A stretch of DNA of 49,211 nucleotides from contig JAJXWS010000016.1 of the NCBI GenBank assembly GCA_021781495.1, positions 1 to 49,211 on the forward strand, given 5' to 3'. The translations under genes and the position numbers were made by a program. This document shows positions 42,023 through 49,211 of this stretch, piece by piece (the first letter of the stretch is position 1; each line of letters begins with the position of its first letter). Source of the DNA: Acidobacteriota bacterium (GTDB taxonomy: Bacteria > Acidobacteriota > Terriglobia > Terriglobales > Acidobacteriaceae). Below the pieces are notes generated by a model. It worked only from the letters and a program-made list of their open reading frames with translations, did not search any database and was not told where the DNA came from.

Positions 42023-43468
42023 TTGAAGAAGAGAAGTCTTTGGTTGAGCGCCGCCGGGGCCCTGGTGGTTGCATTCGCGCTGGCGGGCTGTGGAACCACG
42101 ACCTATTTTGCGGGCCGTACGTTGCCGCCCAGCCAGCTGCAAAACCGCGTTCTCATCGCCATTCAGAACCCGAGTGCCTTCAGCAAGGGCTCGCTGCAGT
42201 TTGTGGATGCCTACTATGACATCCGCTTCAGTTACGACCAGAAGATTCCGCTGTACCAGATCTCCGGGTACTCGGGCGCGCTGCCTGTCACGATCCAGAA
42301 CATGCCGGAAGAGCAGGTCGGCGCCGTGTACGGCTCAGGCGACGGCAGCATGACGATGATCGACTACTCGAAGGAGGCCACGGGTGGCAGCCAGAGCGGT
42401 TTGAACGGCGCTTCCTCCAGCATCTTCGTCACGCGGAACGGGGGCTACGTGTTTGCGGCCAGCCAGACGGCGCACGTGCTCACGATTCTGGACAAGGTGG
42501 CCGGTGGCAACTATGCCCTGAGCCTGCCGGGAATCTACCGCATCAGCGTGAATCCGGGCGGGTCCATGGTGCTGGCCTTCGTGCAGAACTCGGACTATGT
42601 GTACTACGCGCGCAAGCTGACGACGCAGGAGACGCTGGCGTATTCCGGCGGGTCGGGCACGTGGCCGCGCGCCGCGATGGACTGCGAGCCGCTGAACGCG
42701 CCGGGCTGGTGCCTGTTCCAGGCGCAGAGCCCGGACAACGTGGACAATACAGGCAACTCCTATGGGACACCGCTGGTGTTTGACCGGCCGATCAAGGCGG
42801 TCTTCTCCACGGACGGCGGAACGGCCTATGTGCTGAACTGCGGCCAGGAGTGCGGCGGGGCGGCTTCGTCGATTTCGCTGATGCCGGTGGCGCCGATGAT
42901 CTATTTGCCCGGCCAGCACTCGGGAACGCTGCCGACGAACTCTGCGATCCAGAAGATTGCCATTCCGGGGGGCGCGAGCAATGCGCTGGTGACGGACTCC
43001 ACCATGTACGTGGTGGGCCAGCAGCTTCAGCCGGATGGTCTGTTCACGGGCAACCTGTCGGTGGTGAACCTGGCCAACGATACGGTTTCAAGCAGCACGG
43101 GAATCAGCGATGGCGCACCGGGCGCGCCGAGCCGCATGATCGAGGCGGACGACAACACGCTGTGGATTGGAATGACCAAGTGCAACAACGGCGAGCGCTA
43201 CGTGAAGGGCCTGCCGTATGGATGCCTGACGATGTACAACACCCAGACCAACTCGGTGACGATGCTGGAGCCCTACCTGGGCGACCTGACGGGGATTGCC
43301 GCGGTGACGGGGCTGCACAAGGTTTACGTGGCGCAGGGCGGCCAGGTGTACATCTACAACACGCGGAACGGTTCCTCAATCAACAACCAGTATGTGACGG
43401 TGACGGGCACGGCGTACGACGTGGCGTATATGGACGCGCACACCGACTCCAACAACACCGTGTACTAA
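42023..43468 (+). CDS. Predicted lipoprotein, beta-propeller-like
   Basis: A 481-residue exported protein. From TTG 42023 the N-terminus reads MKKRSLWLSAAGALVVAFAL, followed by A-G-C23: a signal peptidase II lipobox (L20-A-G-C23). GAGG at 42010-42013 is 9 nt before this TTG, which strongly favours it over ATG 41888. The body is rich in short beta-strand blocks such as GGYVFAASQTAHVLTILDK, GIYRISVNPGGSMVLAFV and KAVFSTDGGTAYVLNCG, a YVTN/propeller-like periodicity. No catalytic motif is seen. Probably outer-membrane or periplasmic. The BshB-like gene follows 5 nt downstream. Confidence 0.82.
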   Translation: MKKRSLWLSAAGALVVAFALAGCGTTTYFAGRTLPPSQLQNRVLIAIQNPSAFSKGSLQFVDAYYDIRFSYDQKIPLYQISGYSGALPVTIQNMPEEQVGAVYGSGDGSMTMIDYSKEATGGSQSGLNGASSSIFVTRNGGYVFAASQTAHVLTILDKVAGGNYALSLPGIYRISVNPGGSMVLAFVQNSDYVYYARKLTTQETLAYSGGSGTWPRAAMDCEPLNAPGWCLFQAQSPDNVDNTGNSYGTPLVFDRPIKAVFSTDGGTAYVLNCGQECGGAASSISLMPVAPMIYLPGQHSGTLPTNSAIQKIAIPGGASNALVTDSTMYVVGQQLQPDGLFTGNLSVVNLANDTVSSSTGISDGAPGAPSRMIEADDNTLWIGMTKCNNGERYVKGLPYGCLTMYNTQTNSVTMLEPYLGDLTGIAAVTGLHKVYVAQGGQVYIYNTRNGSSINNQYVTVTGTAYDVAYMDAHTDSNNTVY

Positions 43469-43473
43469 CGGCG

Positions 43474-44205
43474 ATGAGCGACGCAAAGGATGCTCCCCTG
43501 GCGGATGTGCTGGCGATTGCCGCACACCGCGACGATGTGGAGCAGACCTGCGGAGGCACCCTGCTACGAATGGCGGCGCGCGGACTGCGCACCGCCATTC
43601 TTGATTTGACGCAGGGCGAAGCGGGAACCCGCGGCAGCGCGGAAGAGCGCGCGGCAGAGGCGGCAGAGGCGGCGCGGCTGCTGGGCGTAAGCTGGCGCGA
43701 GGCTCTGGACCTGCCGGATGGAGCCGTCGAAAATACGCTGGAAAATCGGCTGAAGATTGTGCGGGTGCTGCGGCAGGTGCGGCCGCGCGTGGTGATTCTG
43801 CCTTACTGGCAGGCCCGGCATCCGGATCATGCGATGACGGCAACGCTGGGGTATGAGGCGTGTTTTCTCTCCGGCCTGGCAAAGGTGGAGACGGGCAGCC
43901 GGCCGCATAGGCCTTTCAAGATTGTCTACGCCAGTCTTTACGCGGATGTGCGCCCGAGCTTTGTGGTGGACATTACGCCGTTTATCGAGCAGCGCCACGC
44001 GGCGCTGATGGCCTATCGCTCGCAGTATGCCAGCCAGCCGACGGGCGGGGGCCTGTTTGTGCCGGAGGAGGAGATTCGCGAGCGTACCTTTGCCGAGGCG
44101 CGCCACTACGGCCTGCTGGGCGGCGTGCGCTACGGCGAACCCTTTGTGCAGAAGGAAGTGGGCCTGGTGGACGATTTGACCCTGCTGCCGGTGCAATCGA
44201 TCTGA
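43474..44205 (+). CDS. BshB1-like / LmbE-family deacetylase
   Basis: A 243-residue zinc deacetylase of the LmbE/PIG-L family. The metal motif reads AHRDDVEQTCGGTLL (usual form AHPDDxE, here Arg for Pro), with the third ligand in ARHPDH. ILDLTQGEAGTRGS and RYGEPFVQKEVGLVDDLTLL are typical of BshB1, which deacetylates GlcNAc-malate in bacillithiol synthesis. bshA and bshC are not in the window, so bacillithiol is inferred from family resemblance. It starts at ATG 43474, 5 nt after the lipoprotein gene. No terminator is evident before the hairpin at 44255. Confidence 0.87.
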   Translation: MSDAKDAPLADVLAIAAHRDDVEQTCGGTLLRMAARGLRTAILDLTQGEAGTRGSAEERAAEAAEAARLLGVSWREALDLPDGAVENTLENRLKIVRVLRQVRPRVVILPYWQARHPDHAMTATLGYEACFLSGLAKVETGSRPHRPFKIVYASLYADVRPSFVVDITPFIEQRHAALMAYRSQYASQPTGGGLFVPEEEIRERTFAEARHYGLLGGVRYGEPFVQKEVGLVDDLTLLPVQSI

Positions 44206-44254
44206 TTGTCCGGGTTTCCGTTCTCGCAATAGAAAATGACTTGTGCGGAAGGAT

Positions 44255-44282
44255 GTGCCCGGGCTGTTGCATGCCCGGGCAC
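44255..44282. terminator. Perfect 10-bp hairpin between convergent genes
   Basis: GTGCCCGGGC (44255-44264) and GCCCGGGCAC (44273-44282) with an 8-nt loop lie between the BshB-like gene and the aquaporin gene. No U-tract on either strand. Probably a bidirectional stop or transcript-stabilising hairpin. Confidence 0.5.
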
Positions 44283-44302
44283 GTGTTGCGAGGAGAGACG
44301 GC

Positions 44303-44986
44303 TTAATCCGCTTCCAGCGTGTGGGAGCGGAAGAGCAGGCCTGCCACGAGTCCACCCATGCTGGGAACGACCAGAAAGAGCCAGACCTGAGCCAGCGCCT
44401 TGCCGCCGACCAGCAGGGCCGGTCCCAGGCTGCGGGCGGGGTTCACGCTGACGCCGGTGATGTGGATGCCGAAGATGTGGATGACCACGAGGGTGATGCC
44501 GATGGCGAGGCCGGCAAAGCCGGAGGGCGCGCTTTTCTGCGTGGAGCCGAGGATGACCACGAGGAAGATGAAGGTGGCCACGAACTCAAAGACGATGGCG
44601 GAGCCCATGCTGTAGCCGCCCTGATAGCCAGCACCCCAGCCGTCCTGGCCGAGGCCGCTGACGCCGATGTTGTAGCCGCCGCCGACTCCGCTGACGAGGA
44701 TGGAGAGCACCCAGGCGGCCAGGATGCCGCCGATGAACTGCCCCACCCAGTAGCCGAGCATCTCCGCGGTCTTCATCCGTCCGGCGGCCCAGACGCCGAG
44801 GCTGACGGCGGGGTTGATGTGGCAGCCGGAGATGGGCCCGATGCCGTACGCGGCGGCGATGAGGGCGAATCCAAAGGCGAATGCGATGCCGAGAATGCCG
44901 ACCTTGTCGCCGGCGACGACAGCGGTTCCGCAGCCAAAGAGCACCAGGATGAAGGTGCCCACGAGTTCTGCCAAGTATTTCTTCAT
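44303..44986 (-). CDS. Aquaporin Z-like water channel
   Basis: A 227-residue MIP-family channel. Both NPA loops are present: INPAVSLG and VNPARSLG. Six hydrophobic helices are evident, starting MKKYLAELVGTFILVLFGCG, the AqpZ-type N-terminus. Length (about 230) and the second-loop NPARSLGP fit water-selective AqpZ over glycerol facilitators, which have NPARD. GGAGG at 44991-44995 is 4 nt before ATG 44986; an ATG at 44989 is immediately adjacent. It is a single-gene unit facing the BshB-like gene. Confidence 0.93.
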   Translation of the reverse strand: MKKYLAELVGTFILVLFGCGTAVVAGDKVGILGIAFAFGFALIAAAYGIGPISGCHINPAVSLGVWAAGRMKTAEMLGYWVGQFIGGILAAWVLSILVSGVGGGYNIGVSGLGQDGWGAGYQGGYSMGSAIVFEFVATFIFLVVILGSTQKSAPSGFAGLAIGITLVVIHIFGIHITGVSVNPARSLGPALLVGGKALAQVWLFLVVPSMGGLVAGLLFRSHTLEAD

Positions 44987-45328
44987 CATTCCTCCGGTTG
45001 TGCAGTTGCTTTTGGTGTCGAGGCGACTCCGCGTGCGCATCGCCCTGCCTGCGAGGGGCGATGTTAAGAGCAGATGCATGAACAGCCTGACTGCGTGCAG
45101 AACGCACGGAAAGGCGATTCGAACGCGCCCGCAGTCTTGCAGAAGAAGTGTGCGGGGTCAAGGAGAAACTGGGGGAGCGAAGGGCGCCCCGGTATGCGGG
45201 ACGGAGGGCCGAAGCGCCGGAATTCACACTACGTTTGCAATTTATTTGCCTGATTGCAGTAATCTGTTAACGATTTCGTACGGCCACTGAGTATTTGAAT
45301 TTACGGGCCGGCGGCGAGGGCTGACGGG
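44987..45328. other. 342-nt intergenic region upstream of aquaporin and phoB-like genes
   Basis: Divergent space. The aquaporin side holds the Shine-Dalgarno and a CATCGCCC/GGGCGATG hairpin (45038-45063). The phoB side has an AT-rich block at about 45221-45300 in a GC-rich surround, with TTTGC at 45234 and 45245 (11-bp period) and ATTGC at 45253, which might be a regulator-binding array. No clear -35/-10 pair is identified. Confidence 0.45.
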
Positions 45329-46027
45329 TTGAGCCAAACCATATTTGTTCTGGAAGACGACGCAGATATTTCGCGGCTTGTGCAGCACCATCTGGAGGCA
45401 GCGGGCTTTACCGCCCGGCCATACACCACGCCGACCAATCTGATTCCGGATGCGGAGCGGCAGCCACCGGTGCTATTTCTGCTGGACATCATGGTTCCGG
45501 GCGGAGACGGGCTGGATGTATGCCGCCGCCTGCGCAGCCATCCGGGCCTGTCGACGGTGCCCATCATCTTTCTGACGGCGCGCGCCGGGGAGAACGATCG
45601 CGTGCTGGGTCTGGAACTGGGCGCGGACGACTACATTACGAAGCCGTTTGCGACGCGCGAGCTGGTGGCGCGCGTGAAGGCGGTGCTGCGGCGGTTTGAG
45701 CGGCCCACGACGCCTTCGGTTATCAGCTTTGAAGAGGTCATCATCGACGCGAATGCCATGCAGTTGAAGGTGCGCGGCGAGTTGACGACCACGACGGCCA
45801 CGGAGTTTCGCCTGCTGGATTATCTTGCGCGCCATCCGGGGCGCGTGTTTAGCCGCGACCACCTGCTGGACGCGGTGTGGGGCGATGCGCGGTTTGTGAC
45901 GCCGCGCTCGGTGGACGTGTACGTGCGCCGCATCCGTGAGAAAATCGAGGTCGACCCGGAGAACCCGCGCTATCTGAAGACGGTTCGCGGAGCCGGCTAC
46001 CGCTTTGAGTTGCCCAAGGGCGAGTAA
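45329..46027 (+). CDS. OmpR/PhoB-family response regulator
   Basis: A 232-residue two-component regulator. The receiver domain has the acidic pair in FVLEDDADI, phospho-acceptor D53 in FLLDIMVPGGDG, and Lys in DDYITKPFA. The winged-helix domain is OmpR type: TATEFRLLDYLARHPGRVFSRDHLLDAVWG ... SVDVYVRRIREKIE ... RYLKTVRGAGYRF. The start is TTG 45329 with GAGG at 45316-45319. The partner kinase starts 39 nt downstream and pstS follows, so control of phosphate uptake (PhoB-like) is likely. Whether it is the only phosphate regulator is unknown. Confidence 0.9.
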   Translation: MSQTIFVLEDDADISRLVQHHLEAAGFTARPYTTPTNLIPDAERQPPVLFLLDIMVPGGDGLDVCRRLRSHPGLSTVPIIFLTARAGENDRVLGLELGADDYITKPFATRELVARVKAVLRRFERPTTPSVISFEEVIIDANAMQLKVRGELTTTTATEFRLLDYLARHPGRVFSRDHLLDAVWGDARFVTPRSVDVYVRRIREKIEVDPENPRYLKTVRGAGYRFELPKGE

Positions 46028-46066
46028 GACACGGCGCCGGGACGAGCCGGATGGGAGCGGTTCCAA

Positions 46067-47503
46067 TTGACCCGCAAAGTATTTACCAAGCTGATGGGAT
46101 TGTTTGTCCTGCTGCTGGTCTTCCACACGGTGGTGATGGAGCTGGCCTTTCGGCACTATGTGCTGCACACGCCGGGCGTGCCGCTGCACCTGATGGGCCG
46201 CGAGGCGTTGTGGTCAGGCTTTATTGCGCTGCTGGTGGCGCTGCCGCTGGCGGTGTGGTTTGCCGGCGGCATTACGGCGCGGCTGCAGCGCGTGGTGGAT
46301 TTTTCGCGACGCATTGCCAAAGGCGAGCTGAACGCGCGGCTGCAACTGGTGGGCGGCGATGAGCTATCGGCCATGGAGACGGCGCTGAACCAGACGGCGG
46401 AGCGGCTGGAGCAGAACTTTACCGAGATTGAGAGCCGCCGGCATGAGCTGGCCACGATGCTGGACTCCATGCAGGAGGCGGTGGTCGCGGTTACAGCCGA
46501 GGGACAGGTGCGGTGGTCGAATTCCGTGATGCAGAAGATTGCGGGAACGCAGATTCGCGCGGGGCGGCCGCTGGCCCACTCGGTGCGCGATCCGGAGCTG
46601 CTGCACTGCGTGCGCTGCGCGATGGCGAACAAGGAGGTTTGCTTTGGGCGCTCCACCTCGCTGGCGCCGGGGCGGATCTTTGAGATCAACGCGGCTCCGC
46701 TGCCCTCGGGCGGCGCGCTGGCGGTGCTGCACGATGTGACGCGGATTGAAGCGGCAGAGAAGTCGCGGCGCGATTTTCTGGCCAATGTAAGCCACGAGCT
46801 GCGCACGCCGCTCACGTCCATCCAAGGCTACGTGGAGACGCTGATCGAGGACCCGGATCCGAATTCGGAGACGGCGCGGGAGTTTCTGGGGATTATCCAG
46901 AAGAACGCCGGGCGGATGAGCCGGCTTACGGAGGACCTGCTGGCGCTGGCGAGCGTGGAGGGACCGGACTACAAGCTGTCGCAGCGGCCGGTTCGCGCGT
47001 CGGCACTGGTGCAGGACGCGATGGATTCGCTGGGCGGGATGGTGGTGGACTCCGGCGTGGAACTGGAGAGCGAGGGAGCGCCGGACACGCTGGTGATGGC
47101 GGATCCGGATGCGATGAACCAGGTGTTTGGCAACCTGGTGGAGAACGCGCTGAAGTACGGCAAATCCGGCAGGCGGATCCTGGTGGGCGCGCGGCCGCAG
47201 GCGGACGAGGTGGAGTTCTTTGTGCGGGACTTCGGCCCGGGCATCGGCTCGGAGCACATTGAGCGCATCTTTGAGCGCTTCTATCGCGTGGACAAGGCGC
47301 GCTCGCGGGAGTCGGGCGGCACGGGGCTTGGGCTGGCGATTGTGAAGCATATTGTGATGGCCCACGGCGGGCGGGTTTGGGCGGAGAGCGAACTGGGCAG
47401 CGGAACGGAGTTCCACTTTACGCTGCGGCTGGCCGAGGACGCGAAAGGGCTGGAAGAGGCCGCCGAAGACACGCAAGATGACACAAAAAGCCGGGAAAAT
47501 TGA
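46067..47503 (+). CDS. PhoR-like sensor histidine kinase
   Basis: A 478-residue membrane kinase. Two N-terminal transmembrane segments (FTKLMGLFVLLLVFHTVVMEL and GFIALLVALPLAVWFAGGI) flank a short periplasmic stretch. A HAMP (about 70-120) and a PAS-like domain follow (about 130-230, with clustered Cys in LLHCVRCAMANKEVC). The HisKA has phospho-acceptor H243 in NVSHELRTPLTS. The ATPase motifs are VFGNLVENALKYG (N box), FGPGIGSEHIERIFERFY (G1/F), and ESGGTGLGLAIVKHIV (G2). TTG start. It pairs with the upstream regulator. A PhoR role is inferred from the adjacent pstS gene. Confidence 0.9.
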   Translation: MTRKVFTKLMGLFVLLLVFHTVVMELAFRHYVLHTPGVPLHLMGREALWSGFIALLVALPLAVWFAGGITARLQRVVDFSRRIAKGELNARLQLVGGDELSAMETALNQTAERLEQNFTEIESRRHELATMLDSMQEAVVAVTAEGQVRWSNSVMQKIAGTQIRAGRPLAHSVRDPELLHCVRCAMANKEVCFGRSTSLAPGRIFEINAAPLPSGGALAVLHDVTRIEAAEKSRRDFLANVSHELRTPLTSIQGYVETLIEDPDPNSETAREFLGIIQKNAGRMSRLTEDLLALASVEGPDYKLSQRPVRASALVQDAMDSLGGMVVDSGVELESEGAPDTLVMADPDAMNQVFGNLVENALKYGKSGRRILVGARPQADEVEFFVRDFGPGIGSEHIERIFERFYRVDKARSRESGGTGLGLAIVKHIVMAHGGRVWAESELGSGTEFHFTLRLAEDAKGLEEAAEDTQDDTKSREN

Positions 47504-47585
47504 GAAAGATACGGAGTTTTCAAACGTCCGTAACATTGCAGGCGGAGAATCAAGTTCGGCATTGATTTTTGCCGGGGAGATTCTT

Positions 47586-48590
47586 GTGAAAAAGACGTTG
47601 ATTGCGGTTGGAGCATTGGTGATGTCCCTGGGCATGGTGGCCCAGGCACAGACGTTGACCGGATCCGGTGCGTCTTTTCCATATCCGATCTATTCGAAGT
47701 GGTTCAGCGAGTACAGCGCGGCTCATCCGGGCGTTCAGATCAACTATCAATCGATCGGTTCGGGCGGCGGCATCAAGCAGTTCTGCTCGGGCCTGGTGGA
47801 TTTTGGCGCTTCTGACATGCCGATGACCGATGAGATGGTCAACTCATGCAAGGTGAAGCTGATCCACCTGCCCACGGTGCTGGGCGCGGTTGTGCCGGTG
47901 TTCAACGTGCCCGGCGTGAACGATCTGCGCTTCAGCGGCGAGCTGCTGGCAGATATCTACCTGGGCAAGATTACGAACTGGAACGACGCTCGCATCGCCA
48001 AGGACAACCCGGGCGTGAAGCTGCCTGACCAGAAGATCATTGTGGTGCACCGCTCGGATGGCTCGGGCACGAGCTTCATCTTTACCGACTACCTGAGCAA
48101 GGTGAGCAAGGAGTGGGCGGCCGGGCCGAGCAAGGGCACGTCGCCGAGCTGGCCGATTGGCGTGGGCGGCAAGGGCAACGAGGGCGTGGCTGGCCTGGTG
48201 CGTCAGCTGCCGGGCGCGATTGGCTACGTGGAGCTGATTTACGCTCTGCAGAACAACATCAGCTCTGGCGCGATGAAGAACGCGGCGGGCAACTGGGTGA
48301 AGGCCTCCATCCCCGGCGTGACCGAGGCGGCTGCCGGACTGAAGTTCAAGGGCACGGACTTCCGCGTGTCGATTACGAACGCTGCCGGCGCGCAGGCGTA
48401 TCCGATCTCGAGCTTCACCTACCTGCTGATTCCGGTGGAGCCGGGCGATGCGACCAAGCGCAAGGTGCTGAAGGACATGCTGAGCTGGATTGTGAAGTCC
48501 GGCGAGGGCGAGGTCTCGGTGCTGTCGTACGCTCCGCTGCCGACGGATCTGGCGCAGAAGGAACTGGCGACGATCTACTCGCTGAAGTAG
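47586..48590 (+). CDS. pstS: Phosphate-binding protein PstS
   Basis: A 334-residue periplasmic phosphate receptor of the Pst transporter. A Sec signal peptide (MKKTLIAVGALVMSLGMVAQAQ) precedes the mature chain starting LTGSGASFPYPIYSKW, the typical PstS start, with phosphate-site residues in GSGGGIKQFCSGLVDFGASD and HRSDGSGTSFIFTDYL. GTG 47586 with GGAG at 47576-47579. It follows the PhoR-like gene by 82 nt and ends at a strong terminator. pstC, pstA, pstB and phoU are absent here, so the transporter genes are elsewhere. Confidence 0.95.
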   Translation: MKKTLIAVGALVMSLGMVAQAQTLTGSGASFPYPIYSKWFSEYSAAHPGVQINYQSIGSGGGIKQFCSGLVDFGASDMPMTDEMVNSCKVKLIHLPTVLGAVVPVFNVPGVNDLRFSGELLADIYLGKITNWNDARIAKDNPGVKLPDQKIIVVHRSDGSGTSFIFTDYLSKVSKEWAAGPSKGTSPSWPIGVGGKGNEGVAGLVRQLPGAIGYVELIYALQNNISSGAMKNAAGNWVKASIPGVTEAAAGLKFKGTDFRVSITNAAGAQAYPISSFTYLLIPVEPGDATKRKVLKDMLSWIVKSGEGEVSVLSYAPLPTDLAQKELATIYSLK

Positions 48591-48601
48591 ATTGAGCAAC
48601 G

Positions 48602-48639
48602 AAAAGCGGGTCTGGCCATGGCGCCGGACCCGCTTTTTT
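48602..48639 (+). terminator. Terminator after pstS
   Basis: AAAAGCGGGTC (48602-48612) pairs with GACCCGCTTTT (48627-48637), then a T-run through 48639. It lies 11 nt after the pstS stop. Confidence 0.9.
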
Positions 48640-48683
48640 ATTGGCCGAAACATGGGCCACGCGGCTTGCTGGAGTGCGCAAGG

Positions 48684-49010
48684 CTACTGATCCGCGGAGA
48701 ACTCCTGGATGAGGCGATCAACGAGCGGAATGAGCTGCTCGCCGGTGCGCGGCAGGACAAAGACGCCGGCGGCCGCGTCCCAGTCGAGCTTGAAGCTGGT
48801 GGAGAGTGCGGAGATCCAGATTTGCCGCACGGGCGTGTTGGGCGTGATGACGAACTTGCCGGCGGGTTCCTCGAAGAGGACGTTGAGGACGCCATTCTGC
48901 TCCTCCACCTCGAAGCCGGCGTCTGCTTCTTCTTCGCGTGCGATGAGATGCTGCTTGAGAGCGTTGAGGGCGCTGTCTGCGACGCGCCTGAATTCCAATT
49001 CGTCGAGCAT
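48684..49010 (-). CDS. cyaY: Frataxin-like iron-sulfur cluster assembly protein CyaY
   Basis: A 108-residue frataxin homologue that modulates iron delivery or cysteine desulfurase activity in Fe-S cluster assembly. The acidic first helix and strand region (MLDELEFRRVADSALNALKQH ... EEEADAGFEVEEQNGVLNVLF) and the strands FVITPNTPVRQIWISALSTSFKLDWD match the CyaY fold: NxPxxQIWxS is the family signature. The acidic surface used for iron binding is retained. The ATG at 49010 lies 6 nt after TAAACT on the minus strand, again leaderless-like. It converges with pstS. Confidence 0.9.
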   Translation of the reverse strand: MLDELEFRRVADSALNALKQHLIAREEEADAGFEVEEQNGVLNVLFEEPAGKFVITPNTPVRQIWISALSTSFKLDWDAAAGVFVLPRTGEQLIPLVDRLIQEFSADQ

Positions 49011-49016
49011 GGCCCC

Positions 49017-49022
49017 AGTTTA
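49017..49022 (-). promoter_or_regulatory. Extended -10 for cyaY, leaderless-type start
   Basis: TGC-TAAACT on the minus strand ends exactly 6 nt before the cyaY ATG. The only TTGCCA box upstream is 9 nt away, too close for a -35, so the TG extension may compensate. Confidence 0.45.
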
Positions 49023-49178
49023 GCAAGTTCGTGGCAAGCGTGAGACGCGGTCGTGGCGGGATGGCGGGTTAGCTGGTCAGCGAGCGAGCAAGTCCGCGTG
49101 CGGGGCGAAGTCGGACTGGGTTGGTCGGGATTGGAGCGCGTAATTTTTCGCACGATTTTCTGTGGAAAACAAAATTTT

Positions 49179-49204
49179 CAGGGGGGGGTGGGGGTACCCC
49201 CTGG
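49179..49204. repeat. G-tract palindrome near right edge
   Basis: CAG8-T-G5-TA-C5-TGG: the central GGGGGTACCCCC (49190-49201) is a perfect 12-bp palindrome and the flanking CAGG/CCTG can extend it. It is preceded by a GAAAA/TTTTC inverted repeat. Gene-free and compositionally unlike its surroundings; it may be a dispersed genomic repeat. Confidence 0.45.
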
Positions 49205-49211
49205 TTCCTGG

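Noticed and set aside
49181-49194. G-quadruplex in the terminal G-tracts
   Set aside because: Only 13 Gs in two tracts (8 and 5); this does not give four runs of three with loops.
1-49211. tRNA, rRNA, CRISPR, insertion sequence or prophage
   Set aside because: I saw no cloverleaf, repeat-spacer series, transposase or integrase motifs, or terminal inverted repeats.

Overview
This window reads as a chromosomal core region from an Acidobacteriota genome, most likely a Terriglobales / subdivision-1 Acidobacteriaceae member. That assignment is an inference. It rests on moderately high GC; LPS genes (a lipid A acyltransferase gene and lpxD), which indicate a diderm; a single-chain alpha/beta E1 dehydrogenase; an OlsB-OlsA type acyltransferase pair; a bacillithiol-type deacetylase; and many family-level resemblances. 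I see no tRNA, rRNA, insertion sequence, prophage or CRISPR array. Coding density is high and composition is even, so nothing points to recent transfer.

Layout. 1-4646: the division cluster (3' end of ftsQ, then ftsA and ftsZ), followed after a structured 308-nt gap by a penicillin-binding transpeptidase. 4832-9058: a DedA-rhodanese fusion, a UbiD-type decarboxylase, a secreted protein of unknown function and nuoI. 9351-10996: an OlsB-like and OlsA/PlsC-like acyltransferase pair, probably making an aminolipid. 11028-14358 (minus): LacI-type regulator, type II glycerate kinase and alpha/beta hydrolase. 14516-19409: M20 peptidase, glutathione peroxidase, DUF255 thioredoxin-domain protein and (minus) a MscS channel. 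19633-20597: two tandem membrane-anchored paralogues of unknown function. 20714-29135: fused E1, MsbA-like exporter, yicC, gmk, rpoZ, coaBC and a family-4 uracil-DNA glycosylase. 29155-34655: ROK/polyphosphate-glucokinase-like kinase, priA, an HU-like protein, dcd and a LuxR-type regulator with a degenerate receiver. 34656-38457: a candidate small RNA, a SYLF protein, a lipid A acyltransferase gene, lpxD and a small P-loop protein. 38528-44986: Tat-tagged aldo/keto reductase, xseB, fused homocysteine methyltransferase/MTHFR, a lipoprotein, a BshB-like deacetylase and an aquaporin. 45329-49010: PhoB/PhoR-like two-component pair, pstS and (minus) cyaY.

The main non-coding signal is a recurring start architecture. 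A -10-like hexamer lies about 6-9 nt before the start codon, with no Shine-Dalgarno sequence. That spacing would put the transcription start at or within about 3 nt of the start codon, which suggests leaderless mRNAs for nuoI, the olsB-like gene, the DUF255 gene, coaBC, cyaY, the alpha/beta hydrolase, the ROK kinase and others. Neighbouring genes such as ftsZ, lpxD and mscS have clear Shine-Dalgarno sequences. One such start opens a 22-codon ORF whose stop overlaps the ATG of the MsbA-like exporter. A second signal is a probable 76-nt small RNA at about 34740-34815, with its own -35/-10 elements and a perfect long terminator hairpin. All promoter, leaderless and sRNA calls are pattern readings without expression data.
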